Assembly (NCBI RefSeq): GCF_002775205.1
Contig: NC_036456.1
Span: forward strand, 27,687,850-27,751,849
Direction of reading: 5' to 3'
DNA length: 64,000 nucleotides
DNA from: Xiphophorus maculatus
Lineage: Eukaryota > Chordata > Actinopteri > Cyprinodontiformes > Poeciliidae
This document shows positions 37,700-48,661 of this stretch, in pieces. The position numbers were made by a program, and so were the translations under genes. A model generated the notes under the pieces. The model saw only the letters and a program-made list of their open reading frames with translations, had not been told where the DNA came from and made no database searches. Within the stretch, counting starts at the first letter, position 1. Each line of letters starts with the position of its first letter.

Positions 37700-38210
37700 C
37701 CTTAGCTTCTGCCCAAACTTGACAAGGCTTGCTCCCATCAAAGAAATCCAGGACCAACTCTCCTCAGTGTCATCTTTTTATTTTATTTCTCTTTTCTTTT
37801 CTTTTCTTTAAATCACTGTTCTTTCCAATACATGACACCTGAGCAGGTTGAAAACCTACAAACACACAAAGTACAAATTACTTTTTAAGTCATCAAAAGA
37901 AAATAAACAAAATGAACTACTTCATAAATCCATTTTGTAAAGCCAGCAAGATCCTCTGAATACAGATTTAAAGTTCAGTTCCTACCAGTGGTGTTTCTGC
38001 AGGAGCTTGAAGATGAGGTCTTTGTTTGTAGAGATTATCTCAAACACAGGTGTGCTGAGTTGCTTTATAGGTCCCTGAAGGCCTGAGTGGGAGAGACGGG
38101 TGTGCTTGATTTTCTGTGAGCCATGTGCCAGCTGGGTGGAGATGGTATTGCACTCATACAAATACACCATTTGCTGTTTAACTTGACACTACGCTAAAAA
38201 CATAAAATAA
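37700..38210. other. Unassigned stretch, possible 5' end of the BEL/Pao element
   Basis: A TTTTC-rich run lies near 37780-37805. A 62-codon minus-strand frame (38170-37982) has no known signature. The Pao 5' LTR might lie here, but no boundaries can be defined. Confidence 0.3.
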
Positions 38211-38645
38211 TATTAAGAGAATAAAGTTGCATGAGAATTAAGTCAAAATAAATGCATATGACTTTATTCCTGAAATTTTGACTTAATTTTCATCACTGTA
38301 TATTTTCATTTTTGTTTTCAGTATGACCCTAATACCCTGTCATAAGGGCGAATACATGCACTACTTGTTTTTTTTTCCATGATATGCACTTAGTATCAAA
38401 ATGAAATTACCAAATATTTGTTTGAATGCTGAACCTTGTTTCAAGTTTCAGTTAAATACTATCCACATAGTATTTGATTTGTCACTGAGCCACTTGGTGC
38501 TTTTTGTCGCTTGATAGCTTTTCAAATGCAAATGATGTTGAAACTGCACACAGGCCGCAAGCTTCCTGTGCTGACTTCCTGTCTAACGGCTGCAAGATGA
38601 TACACCATGCAAGCTTCTTCTGCAAGCCTCCTGTTTTTAACGTAA
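38211..38645. repeat. Duplicated segment, copy A right half
   Basis: Aligns with 42396-42815 over about 430 bases (shared phrase TATTTTCATTTTTGTTTTCAG). Together with 29596-30060 it forms one segment that is contiguous at 41926-42815. Here the two halves are about 8.1 kb apart, with transposons between. Confidence 0.75.
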
Positions 38646-39540
38646 GCTAATAGTGCTAATGTGACGTGGGCTGTTAAGGTCAGGTCTAATACTGCAAAGT
38701 CCAAGTCTAGAAAGCACTTATCACTATTCTATATTTTAGGGAAACTCTTAGCATCATTATTATTTTTCTCCACTTTGAGCACAACTTGCAAAACTTAAAA
38801 TGCTTGAATCTGTAGATGGAAAAAGTTACTCATGTTTTGGTCTGTTTCACAAAAAAATCTGAATTAAATGAAATTCAAATCAGTTTATTAGCTAACATAT
38901 AGAAACATTCAATATATTGCACTATAATTTAAAGTTAATTTAATTCAGTAACTTAATTCACCAAGTAAAACACATTATAAAGATTTGATTTCTATTATGA
39001 TGATTTTCCACTTACAGCAGGTGTTAGGAAAATTATCCTCCTGTTCATTTACTCATGAGTTTATTTTACAAGTTATGTTTTCATATTATTCTTTCATATT
39101 ATTCTTTTATATTATTACTCTCATATTATTCTTCTTTTATTTACTTAACTTTTCTTTCTTTTGTAGTATATTATTAACTTTGTTTAGGATGTTTGCTTAG
39201 AAGCTAAAAACGTTAAACATTCATGTGTTATTAGTTCCATCTGTAACTGATTAGTTGTGGTCAGCCACATGCCCTTATAAGGGCATGTCCATAGGAGGTT
39301 TCAGAATGTAAAGACGGTTGGTCAATTCTCTGTGTGACTGTGTGAAGAGAAGCCCAACCTCCTTTTTCTATACAATAAAGAGAAATGCAAAGAAAGAACT
39401 GGCAGAATTGAGTCCAGACAGTGTTTGACAGCGATTCGTCGCGTCTGTTCTCAATTCTCCTATTCTGCAGAAAAGAAATCAAAAGAAACCTAATCTCTGT
39501 CTCTGGCTGATTCTTTGCAGGTTGTGACAAAATAAACCTA
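38646..39540. other. Intergenic, AT-rich, short tandem repeat at 39078-39135
   Basis: Four imperfect copies of CATATTATTCTTTT at 39078-39135. The 39260-39540 stretch could be an LTR remnant, but no ends are definable. Confidence 0.35.
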
Positions 39541-39544
39541 TCAG

Positions 39545-39769
39545 CAGGGGTCTCAAACTCCAGTCCTCGAGGGCCACAGTCCTGCAGTTTTTAGATGTGC
39601 CACAGGTACAAAACACTGGAATGAAATGACTTAAACCTCTACCCTCCTTGTGTAGATCAGTTTTCCAGAGCCTTAATGACCTAATTATTCTGTTCAGGTG
39701 TGGTGCAGCAGAGGCACATCTAAAAGTTGCAGGACTGCGGCCCTCGAGGACTGGAGTTTGACACCCCTG
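39545..39769. mobile_element. hAT-type MITE, copy 2
   Basis: Same family as 19291-19515, with inverted ends CAGGGGTCTCAAACTCCAG and ...GTTTGACACCCCTG. The flanking 8-mers (CCTATCAG and ACTTACAG) match only partly, so the target duplication has decayed. Confidence 0.85.
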
Positions 39770-41925
39770 ACTTACAGCTAATGAAAACATGACATGTATG
39801 ATAATATTTCAGGACCTCCTTCATCATAGTCACAGCTCTGTGCGTTGGGCCTTCTCTGTCAGGTTCACTGTGCAGGGCTGCAACTCCAAATCACATTTGC
39901 TGTAGTATTTTGGAGCTAGATGGGATGAAACACTGCTATTATAGCCCCAGGACAGAACTAAAAGATTTTATTAAGTTGTTTGATTTCATATTACAAGAGT
40001 TGACAGCAAAAACGTTTACAATAAATATTAATTCATATTAGTTTATATAAGCAAAAATAACAATGTACATAGAGTTAGAATATTGTTGAAAGTTTATCTT
40101 TCAAGGATCAATGTGTTGGGTCTATTTTGGCTCCCAACCTGCAAGGAATCAACCAAAAACACAAGTTGCTTTTCTGCAGAAGAGGGAAGAGATGCCAGAC
40201 ACAGGGAACCCTCAGTCAAACACTGTCTGGGATCAACTTCGCCGGCTCTCAGTACTCAACTACCTTTTATTGAAACAGAGTATGACCTAATCACATGAAC
40301 ATTGTAGCTCTAAACAGCTGCAACGTAGCCTAATTGATTACACAGCATTTAAATACAAGCTCTTTTCTTTAAGTCTGAGAGTGACTGTTGTCATGGTATT
40401 GTTTCCTGTATCTCCCCATTTCCTGGAACAGTTAATAATGTGCCAAAAGGAAAAGGAGCCTAGTAAAACACACGAAAGAATAATAATATAAAAACATAAC
40501 CTTTCAGATAAACTCATAATTTAAATGAACTTAGATAATAATTTTCCCAGCATAATGTTTCTGTCCTCTTATTCAAGTAAATAATGCTCCATCAGCAATC
40601 AGCTAGTAAGCCTATTCTGGGATTGATTGGTAGTGGCTCCATCCTTTAAGGCACCGTTCTCATTGCATTAAACTGCAGCATGAGAGAAGTACTCTGATTA
40701 TTCTGTCTTTCACATTTTCATGGGTGTAAGAACAGGTCTTTTCACCAGCACAGTTTGAAAAATGGATGCCTAAGCGCTTGCTCACACAAAGCCCCGCCTA
40801 TTTCCACAAAGCTCCTCCTCAGAGCATCAGTCTGTAGAAAGTACAGATACTTACTGTAAAATGTAGTGGAGTAAAAGTCAAAAGTATCCATTATTAAATC
40901 TACTTATGTACAGATACACGAAAATTGTACTTAATTACAGTAACAAAGTAGGTTATTTACTTCCCACCCCTGCAAACTGGTTCTAATTTTTAAAAAAAGT
41001 CTAGGACAATTGAAAGAAATAAAATAATTAACAAAATTATGAGGTTCTCCAAAAAAAGTCCCTCAGATTTGTCTAATGTTGATGAAATAAATTTAGCCAC
41101 TTTACAAGATAAGCACATTTTTTAAAAAATTGTATTTCCTCTATCAGCAGTGACAGAAATGTAAACAATGGAGGGAAAAGAGAGAGAGATGCACATTTTG
41201 TTGGTAGAAAAACAGGAACTACTGTACTTTGGGTTTCTGTCGCCAAGTCCAATTATTATAAGTGGCTGTGGGCTTTTTTTTTTTTTTTTTTTTAAAGACA
41301 TAAACCCCAGTATGTGTCTGACCTCCAATTACTTTTAGTCAGGCTCTCCCTGTCCATCATTTCCCGGATAATCCGTCCCACTGTGTCTTTGTTAATGTCA
41401 AGTTAATATATTACCTGTCAATAACGTTGAGCTATCCAGAAAATTGGAAACATCGAGACTAATATGAACAGCACAATAAACTTGAAAACAGCCACGAACG
41501 AACGAGTCCGTAAAGTTGTGCAACTAAACGCCATTATAATTATTAATATCAAGATTAGGGTTAAAATCCTTCTTAGAGTTTTCCAGAAAATAGTGGACCA
41601 CACAAAAACATGCACAAATTACTAAAGTTTTTTTTTTTGTACTGTAACCATTGAAAAAAATCTCCCCTTCAGTTCAACCTTATAAGTGGAGACACATTGT
41701 TGATGTTACCATTATATAAAATAGCTAACAATTAAGTAGTGGCAAAAATCAATGTAATTTTCACAGCGTTGTTGTTAGCAGCTGCTGAAAGTAACTAAAA
41801 AAGTTACTTTTAATGTAACTTAGTTACTTTCCAAATCAAGTAGTCAGTGATCTGAGTTACCTTTTCAAGGAGTAATCAGTAATCCGATTAAAGTTACTTT
41901 TTCAAAGTAACTATGCCATCACTGG
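39770..41925. other. Intergenic, dispersed repeat remnants
   Basis: The stretches 40830-40975 and 41790-41925 resemble common fish DNA-repeat ends (AAAGTAACTA-type), but neither has paired termini. A T-rich run lies at 41275-41293. No coding exon recognised. Confidence 0.35.
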
Positions 41926-42815
41926 CTGACAAACCCTACTGTTGAAATCATGAAAAGGTCTTTTTGTCTTCCTGAGAGATGTGTTTTCCTCCTTGATGAT
42001 AGAATCCAGCAAGATTTATGATCCACTGGACTGAGTGCCATGAAATGTTGTTGCCAGAATGGATCCATTTTCTTCAAGATGGACTTAAGTTCTTTTTCAC
42101 ATTTACATCATGAAGTTTGCCTGTGCACATCACTTCTGACCTCCCAGTACATCCTTAAAAGTGCATAACAGCATGTATTTTTTTTAATATTTTGTACTTT
42201 GTAGTGTTAGACAATTAGACTTTGATCCATCATACTCAATATCTTTGACTATCCGATCAATAAAATAAGACACACCACTCTCTAAGGCTTTTATAATGCT
42301 GCTGTAAGACCTTCAGCTCAGACTTCAATTGATTTTAAGGCATGTCAGGTTTGGAGTTTGTCATTTATTCACAAATCCTCAATTCTAAAATGATGAGAAT
42401 GAGAATTAAGTAAACTAATAAATGAATATTATGGCTTTAATCCTGTAATTTAGACTTTGTTCTCATCACTGTATATTTTCATTTTTGTTTTCAGTATGAC
42501 CCTAATACCCTGTCGTAAAGGCAAATACATGCACTACATGTGTTTTTCTTCATGAAATGCAGTTAGCATCAAAATGAAATTGCCAAATATTTGTTTGAAT
42601 GCTGAACCTCGTTTCAAGTTTCAGTTTCATACTATGCACATAGTATTTGATTTGTCACTGAGCCAATGGGTGTTTTTTGTCGCTTGACAGTTTTTCAAAT
42701 GCAAATGATGTTGAACCTGCACACAGACCACAAGCATCCTGTGCTGACTTCCTGTCTAACTGTGCTGCAAGATGATACACCATGCAAACTTCTTGTGCAA
42801 GCCTCCTGTTTTTAA
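41926..42815. repeat. Duplicated segment, copy B (contiguous)
   Basis: The left half matches 29596-30060 and the right half matches 38211-38645. Here they are adjacent, so this copy probably preserves the ancestral order. The exon-like frame of copy A is interrupted here. Confidence 0.8.
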
Positions 42816-43415
42816 CGCACTTCTAAGCTCCTCCTGTCTATTGTCAGCAGTAGTTAGTAAACACCTGGTGGAGCTGTGAGTCTGCTTAACTCATCATGCT
42901 AACTACTTGTCAATCCAGCGTTTCCTCTACTATTATCAAGAGGAGGCGCCCCGTCCCACCAAGAAGATCAAGATATATCGTAACTATCGATGTTCACAGC
43001 TAATGTTATTGATTTTATCAGCCCAAGTTATGTCAGATCACGTTGTGAACGATTCCTGTCCCTACGTGGTTGCTCTTCTACTTGATGCATGTGTCGTTAT
43101 CACAGGTAACTCCTTGCCTCTTGTGAGAGGAGAGTTAATACCCAATACAGCTGCAGCCCACAACAGAGTTCAGAGTTCAACATAGTTTTAAGTGGATTTA
43201 TATGACGAGATTCACTTGGGATGGATGACCTTCATCCGAGTGACACACCTTGCTTCATTCCATAGGCTAGCGGCCAGAGTGAAGTTGGGTCCCACAGACC
43301 ACACTCATTCACCGTCACTCTCCTCTTTTTCACTACGTGCTCTTGGAATTCGCCCAGGTTAAAATTTAGTGACTTGGATTTTGAGTAGTAGAGGTGTTGT
43401 TTTTTTCATTGCTAC
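42816..43415. other. Intergenic, no gene seen
   Basis: A 92-codon plus-strand frame (42907-43185) has no recognisable signature. Confidence 0.35.
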
Positions 43416-44873
43416 CCTGGTGAAAAATAAATATACTAAGTATGTTAAATATTAGTATACTTGAGCATACTTTAAGTCAGACTAATCATGAGTATACTTC
43501 AAGTTCACTTAGGATTAGTTAATTTAAGTGTGACATTTTGGAACAACTAATTATGTGCTTAGTGTATTTTAATAGTATTTAAATTGTATTAAAGCAGAAT
43601 TTAAAGTGTAGTAAGTGTACTTTCACGTACTTTTTTTGGAGCAACTTAAGTTACACTTGGTATACTTGAGGTATATTGCTTTTTATGTAATATAAACATG
43701 ATTGATTAGTATATTTTGAGTGCACTATTTTTGTGATTGAATTACATTTAAAATATATTGAATTACATTTAAAATATATTTAGAATGTATTTTCAGTATG
43801 ACTTTTCCTCTCCTACTCCCTCCCTGCCCTGCTTGCTCTGTTTTTGTCTTGTCTTTTTCTATATTTTTGGAGCCTTTCTTTGCAAATCTACAAATTTGCA
43901 AATCTACAAATTATGGATCTGGTCAATTGGTCTCTCAATGCAATTGATCAAATTTTCTTGACGGGAAGACTGGGCACAGGAGAGCCCTGTTGTCCTGCGG
44001 GGACACACCCGGCCGGACACAACCTGGATTTATTCATGATAACAGCAGCCTTTTCTCCTGCCTTTTACAACATGGCGCCACCCAAAGTTGGCACATTTAA
44101 TGGACTTCTAATCCAACTTTTAAAGAAACTTCTCATTAAAAGTGTCATTATTTACTGAACATACTAACATGACACCTGTTAGTATGTTCCTAATAATAAT
44201 TTTTTTTTTTACTTTATTCATCCCAGCAGGGAAATTATTTCGCAGTTACAGCACACGACAGGAGCTGTGTCTGCAGGCAGCCAGCTGAGCCGGTAGTATG
44301 TGAAGGAGGACATGCGGCAGAGGTCGTCGGGGCCGGGAGTCGAACCCACGACGTCCGCGGGTCTAAGGCCTCCAAACGTGGGGCGTGTTAACCCGCTGCG
44401 CCACCACAGCATGCCCCAATAGGTGTTATGTCATGTTTATGACAGTGTCACACTAATATATAAAATATGTAATGCCAATATACTTAAAATGCATTCTAAT
44501 CTAAATATATTTTAAATGTAATTCAATCACAAAAATAGTACACTCAAAATATACTAATTGTGAACGTTTATATTACATAAAAAGCAATATACGTAAAGTA
44601 TACTAAGTGTAACTTAAGTTGTTCCAAAAAAGTACATAAAAGTACATTTTAAATTGTTCTTTAATACAATTTAAATACTATTAAAATACAATAAGCACAA
44701 AATTAGTTGTTCCAAAATGTCACACTTTAAGTTAACTAATCCTAAGTGAACTTGAAGTATACACATGATTAGTCTGACTTAAAGTATGCTTAAGTATACT
44801 AAAATTATACTAGTATACTAAAATTTAACATTTTAGTAAGATGTCTGTCTTAGTATATTTGTTTTTCACCAGG
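43416..44873. mobile_element. Foldback-type element with about 380-bp inverted arms
   Basis: The ends read CCTGGTGAAAAATAAATATACT (left) and its near complement (right). AT-rich arms at 43416-43800 and 44450-44873 are mutually inverted. The 650-bp middle has no transposase and contains a SINE. A partial third arm of the family is at 51239-51480. No clear target duplication. Superfamily not determined. Confidence 0.75.
44206..44416 (-). mobile_element. tRNA-derived SINE
   Basis: The minus strand starts GGGCATGCTGTGGTGGCGCAG with an A-box-like TGGCGCAGCGG and a B-box-like GGGTTCGACTCCC about 45 bases later. The body follows, then a GGGATGAATAAAG and A-rich tail (44206-44222). This is the classical plan of a tRNA-headed SINE transcribed by RNA polymerase III. 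It is nested in the foldback element. Confidence 0.8.
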
Positions 44874-44940
44874 ATGGTTTTGCTCGTACAAATGAGACAA
44901 AGTCTTGTGGAGAGAAATGTTGAGGTCACAAACGTAGGTC

Positions 44941-45785
44941 CTACATAAGTTGTATTTGGCTCTCTCCCACTTCGCTCTTCTTTTTTTTCATGTGGGAAGG
45001 ATCAAGATGGACTTCACTGTTTTTTTTGTCTGCTGGTTTTGCCATGTATGTTTTAGCAAATTCCTGGTTGTACTTGGCCATCACATATTTCCAGTAGTCT
45101 GATGCCTCCAGGCTGACATCTGGACGAATGTCCCAGTGTGGGTAGATTTCCTTATAGTTTTTGTAAAGGTGCCATTCATCCTTTGTGGCACTGCAACAAA
45201 AAATCTTTCCACTGACAACCAGAGAAGAGCAGATGTCAGTCATAAGCTGCTCTGTTCCCTCCCATCTATGCTCACCCAAGCCCTGTGGACGATGCAATGA
45301 AGCAAAATGTTCAGTGTGTAATTTTCCTCCTGCATCACAGGGTACGGCACAGAATGGACACTGCTGGCCGCAACCAATCACTCTGTTGAAAAGCTCAACA
45401 TGGGGTTTTACATGGAGATGACTGAGTTTGGTTTCAAAGGGTCTGTTCTGAATATCTGTCCCCAGAGCTTCTGCCATGTCCTTCACAGACACTGTGAGCC
45501 AGTGAGCGAACTGTTTCTGATCAGCATTGTTTAGGACCAGGAAGGCACCAAGAGCATTCTGGGAAATCACCAGTTTGTCACCAAGTTCTTTGCAGATCTC
45601 TTCAACAAATGTCTTCAGGCTGTCAGTTGCTATGGTCTTTTTGATGGCACCATTGATGCTGCTAATACTCGACTGCAGATGTCTGTCTTCAATTTCACCT
45701 AGAATAGACCCATCAGAAAAATGCTTCTTTATTCTGTCAGATATCTGGGAATTTAAATAATCTTCATAGGAACAGATGTAGTAAA
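44941..45785 (-). pseudogene. GVIN unit 2, C-terminal remnant
   Basis: About 280 codons remain open, aligning with the last 290 or so residues of units 1 and 3, including the CPFC...CDAGG...H cluster and LEASDYWKYVMA near the end. Everything before CSYEDY is missing, including the GTPase domain, and the sequence changes abruptly at 45786 to a solo LTR. The final 25 residues diverge from the other units and become Lys/Ser-rich. A truncated gene, probably not a functional GTPase; the open frame suggests recent loss. Confidence 0.85.
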
Positions 45786-46358
45786 TGTTATAGCATAGAC
45801 CAGCCAAGGCGTAATAATCAACAACAGGAATTAAGTTAATTATTGATATTTATTATTAAATACATGAAGGATTCCCGCTAGCTTTATCCGTTCGTTGTCA
45901 ACCCAACATGGGGATCACACCAAACAGAATGTAAATATTCAGGGAAGTGCCACAAAATAAACAAAAAACAAAATGAATGGAAAAGTGGTCAGCCCGCCCT
46001 CACAAGTACTACAAGCAAAAAACAATCCTAACTGGGCGGACTAACAAAAAGAAAAAAAAACAAACGCTAAAAAGGACAGCAGGAGGCAATACAAAAACTG
46101 TGAAACAAAAACAAAAATTACTAAATGCATATTAAATCATTTTAATCAAATCAACCTAAAACACATTAAAACACTGCCTACCTGCATTGCATAAATCAAC
46201 ACTTCCAAATCAAATCTTGGTGTATCCAATCTGGTGCAACCCTAGCAAATAAAACAATATATAAACACACAATTCATTCGGCTTAAAAAGACCAATGTAT
46301 AAAACCTACCTGCGGCGTCGAACACCCACGCCCAGGTAACGCTACCAGCCATATAACA
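45786..46358 (-). mobile_element. Solo LTR at the GVIN unit 2 breakpoint
   Basis: The minus strand starts TGTTATATGGCTGG and ends GCTATAACA, with TG...CA ends and a short terminal inverted repeat. An AATAAA lies near its 3' side. The flanking 5-mers (GTAAA at 45781-45785, GACAT at 46359-46363) do not match. No internal retroelement sequence is adjacent. Confidence 0.6.
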
Positions 46359-46802
46359 GACATATTTCTTGCAGCTAATTTTGTTTGTTAAAGTTGTGTT
46401 TTTCTGAAAATGATCAGCTCCAGCAGACACATTATTTAAGTAGGCTACTTAAAAATTATGTCAGGCATAACTTGACACCTGTCCATGTTTTGGTATGAAT
46501 ACTCATTATCAGGAGTATTCATACCATGATAACTCATCGTCCGTTGTGGGATTGTCGTGTTGTGTGTAATGTAAAGATCTGGTGGGAGCGTGAAAAGTAA
46601 GGTCAAACTCAGTTTTCCACCTGAGTTTGTGGGCAGCAACAATTGCTGGATGGATGAAAACTCCTCATCTTCAGAGAGGACATCCTGAAGAAAAGGAAAG
46701 CCTGATTTCTTCTTGCAGCCCACTAAGTGCTGTTATAACAGCTGGAATGTTGTAGGAGCTTTTCCTGAACTGGGTTAATCATAGACACTTTGTACACAAT
46801 AC

Positions 46803-46862
46803 CATTAAGTTGGTGACTGGCTGTGACAGTAAGTACAGAAATAAGAATAGTAATAATGTTGC
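46803..46862 (-). CDS. GVIN unit 2, membrane-segment exon
   Basis: Acceptor TTTTTTCAG at 46863; possible donor AATG|GTATTG at 46803. It is 60 bases, phase 1 in and out. It encodes a hydrophobic stretch (NIITILISVLTVTA) homologous to the exon at 61.52 kb. If the donor is not used, the frame runs on to a stop 80 bases or so later, giving a short membrane protein. Confidence 0.55.
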
Positions 46863-46921
46863 CTGAAAAAACAGAGAGCACTTATTACATTCATTTTCAA
46901 TGTCAGATTTGTTTATCTGAC

Positions 46922-47039
46922 CTTTATTATTTGTACCAACTTGTTGATTGTCAGCATGAGACTCACCAGATGTTGATGTACGAACCTCTTCTTTCTCACC
47001 CTCGATATTTGGCACAGATGCACGTTTAAGTCTCCGCCC
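46922..47039 (-). CDS. GVIN unit 2, acidic linker exon
   Basis: Acceptor CTTCTTAAG, donor AAAG|GTCAGA. It is 118 bases, phase 0 in and phase 1 out. It follows the two-codon start exon and encodes a charged linker (MEGRRLKRASVPNIEGE... including the first exon). The 3' half is homologous to the unit 1 exon at 23639-23761 and uses the same donor position. Confidence 0.6.
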
Positions 47040-47131
47040 CTTAAGAAGATTAACAAAAAATATATAAGTCTCACATATAGATAAACTGATGGTCGCATTA
47101 CTTTCATTATTTTATGAATGTTACTGTGTAC

Positions 47132-47188
47132 CTCCATTGTGCTAGCAGACTCTTTAGCATCACACTTGTGCTGATTGTTTAAGTTTGT
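47132..47188 (-). CDS. GVIN unit 2, start exon (ATG GAG)
   Basis: Acceptor TTTCTTTCAG, 5' UTR 47188-47138, ATG at 47137-47135, then GAG and donor GTACAC. The same ATGGAG|GT arrangement occurs at 60495-60497 and 61796-61798, strong support for a conserved start exon. Confidence 0.65.
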
Positions 47189-47575
47189 CTGAAAGAAAAA
47201 TGACATAAGCGTTTTGATTACTATTGTTTCCTCTTCACTCTCATCTACAGAACAACATTCATCCTCCCATAGCCAGATACCTGATAACACAAAAAGATTT
47301 TTACCATTTAATTAAAAATGTTTAAAATACAAAAAAGAAATAATATTTGTTTTGACATCAAATCAGAGAATGGCAACAAATCCTCCAAGACCAGAGAAAT
47401 ATAATCTGTTGGAATAGGTGCTCTTCTTCTATTCTACTGAGACACTTGAAACATGCAGTACATTATCATCTGTGTAAAATCAATACATTTTTGAGATAGT
47501 CCTATAATTACTTAGAGCAGCTGGGTTCTGAATATTTTTTAAGAGTTGCTGAACTACATAGAATAAATATCATAC

Positions 47576-47715
47576 CTTTGCAGAAGATCTGCCCGAGGAC
47601 CGACTGTCTTTCACAAAAATGTTTTTACTCTCTCTTCGCTCTCCTAAAGATGACTGGAGAACTGCAGCTGTTCAGATGTTCTTTTATATTCTGCTGAAAA
47701 CCTTTTTCACTTTCC
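47576..47715 (-). promoter_or_regulatory. GVIN unit 2 promoter and non-coding exon 1
   Basis: Minus strand: GGAAAGTGAAAAAGG (47715-47701), a perfect GAAANNGAAA ISRE core, then TATAAAAG (47688-47681), then a transcribed stretch ending GCAAAG|GTATGA at 47576. Order and spacing match unit 1. The transcription start is estimated near 47653. The promoter looks intact although the GTPase exon is mostly lost. Confidence 0.65.
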
Positions 47716-47803
47716 TTTTCCCTCCCTGCTCTTTACAAGAAATCACATGGTTTTTATGATATGACCAAGCATTATGATATGAGCAGCGTTGTGTTTAGTG
47801 TAT

Positions 47804-48209
47804 TATTACGGACCTGGGCCTTAAGGGCTGGGCTGCAGGTGTTGCTTTTGTCTGTCTTTGTTCTCCTCCCCTTTGCAGGTGTTTCTGATCCGTTGATTTG
47901 GAGCACAGAGTTTTGAAAGTGGCCATCTCCACTTTCTGGGTCGCCTTCAGCGTCCACTCTGGCTCTTGATGCTTGTGGTGTTTTGTTATCAGGCCTCAGC
48001 TCCCCTCCTTGTGCACATTGGAGTTTGTCTTTGTTTTTGCACTTCAACACTCCCATATGCACTCATACAACACATCCAAACATTTGCATTACACCACTGA
48101 TACTGACATCCACAATCTATTGTTGTTTTTGTTAATAAATATTCCTTTTATACACTTTAACCACTGCATGATCTCCAGTTTTTGTTATGACATTGAGCAA
48201 GTCGTGGAG
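47804..48209 (+). mobile_element. LTR-like repeat, left member of an inverted pair
   Basis: About 400 bp, nearly identical in content to the complement of 50835-51238, including an AATAAATATTCC stretch near its end. The terminal bases are decayed compared with the right copy. No internal retroelement coding is seen between the copies. Confidence 0.65.
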
Positions 48210-48487
48210 GCTCGTTCAAACGGTTCTGAGTTATGTTTGGTTTGGTAAGTTGGCTTTCCTTACCGTTTTGATTGAATTACGTTGTTGTTTGCGCGATTGT
48301 TTTGCGTTGGATTTCTAGCTTGTTATCATTCGGCTCTGGGACGCTATTGGTTGCTGTTTGCACCTGCCGCGCTGACGTCACAACCGCATGCGCAAATGTG
48401 GCTCTCTTTTTTCCGCTTTGAGTTACCATGACAGCTAGAAAAGACAAAGTCGTATTTCAGACGCAAATAAAACAATACTATGAACAT

Positions 48488-48661
48488 TGCTGTCTTCCTA
48501 ATATAATGGGCTTTTACGTTTTCATGGATTTCCAAACGATCCTGAATTAAGAAGACGGTGGCTTGTAAATATTCGTGGCTACCAGTTAAAGCTAACGCCG
48601 CACAGCAACGTTTACAGCCTTCACTTCACTCTGGATCAGCTTCTTCAGCCTAAAGAAGAAG
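48488..48661 (+). pseudogene. Degenerate THAP-domain exon
   Basis: One frame (48513-48661) reads LRFHGFPNDPELRRRWLVNI and then VYSLHFTLDQL, the pattern of the C2CH THAP zinc finger (DNA-binding, found in THAP proteins and P-like transposases). The upstream Cys-Cys pair (48488-48493) lies in another frame. The Cys expected before SLHF is Tyr (TAC, 48613-48615), which removes a zinc ligand. A GAAG|GTAAAG donor follows at 48661. Remnant of a THAP gene or transposon. Confidence 0.65.

Larger units (their letters stand above)
31790..37700 (-). mobile_element. BEL/Pao LTR retrotransposon, decayed, split by a younger element
   Basis: Minus strand, in order: gag-like coiled-coil region (37620-36895), gag C-terminus with a Cys/His knuckle region (36589-36080), a protease-like region (DLASDTNYIT, about 35800), the Pao-type peptidase/linker region (35703-34895) and RT (32459-31838). 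The RT shows the YVDD motif near 31965. Several stops and frameshifts separate these pieces. The integrase region and clear LTRs were not found. A separate LTR element (32460-34889) splits the reading frame just ahead of RT. Inactive relic. Confidence 0.85.

Noticed and set aside
37982..38170. 62-codon minus-strand frame
   Set aside because: No family match and no transcript signals. Possibly part of an LTR.
44330..44416. tRNA gene
   Set aside because: The A- and B-box-like blocks head a SINE with body and tail. The acceptor and anticodon stems do not form a clean tRNA.
46242..46430. Minus-strand frame with a CAG|GTAGGT donor as an extra GVIN exon
   Set aside because: It overlaps the start of the solo LTR (TGTTATATGGCTGG) and has no counterpart in the other units.
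46445..46723. 92-codon minus-strand frame as a further unit 2 exon
   Set aside because: An acceptor-like CTTCAG exists, but the phase-1 frame required by the previous exon hits a stop at once, and no homologue is present in the other units.
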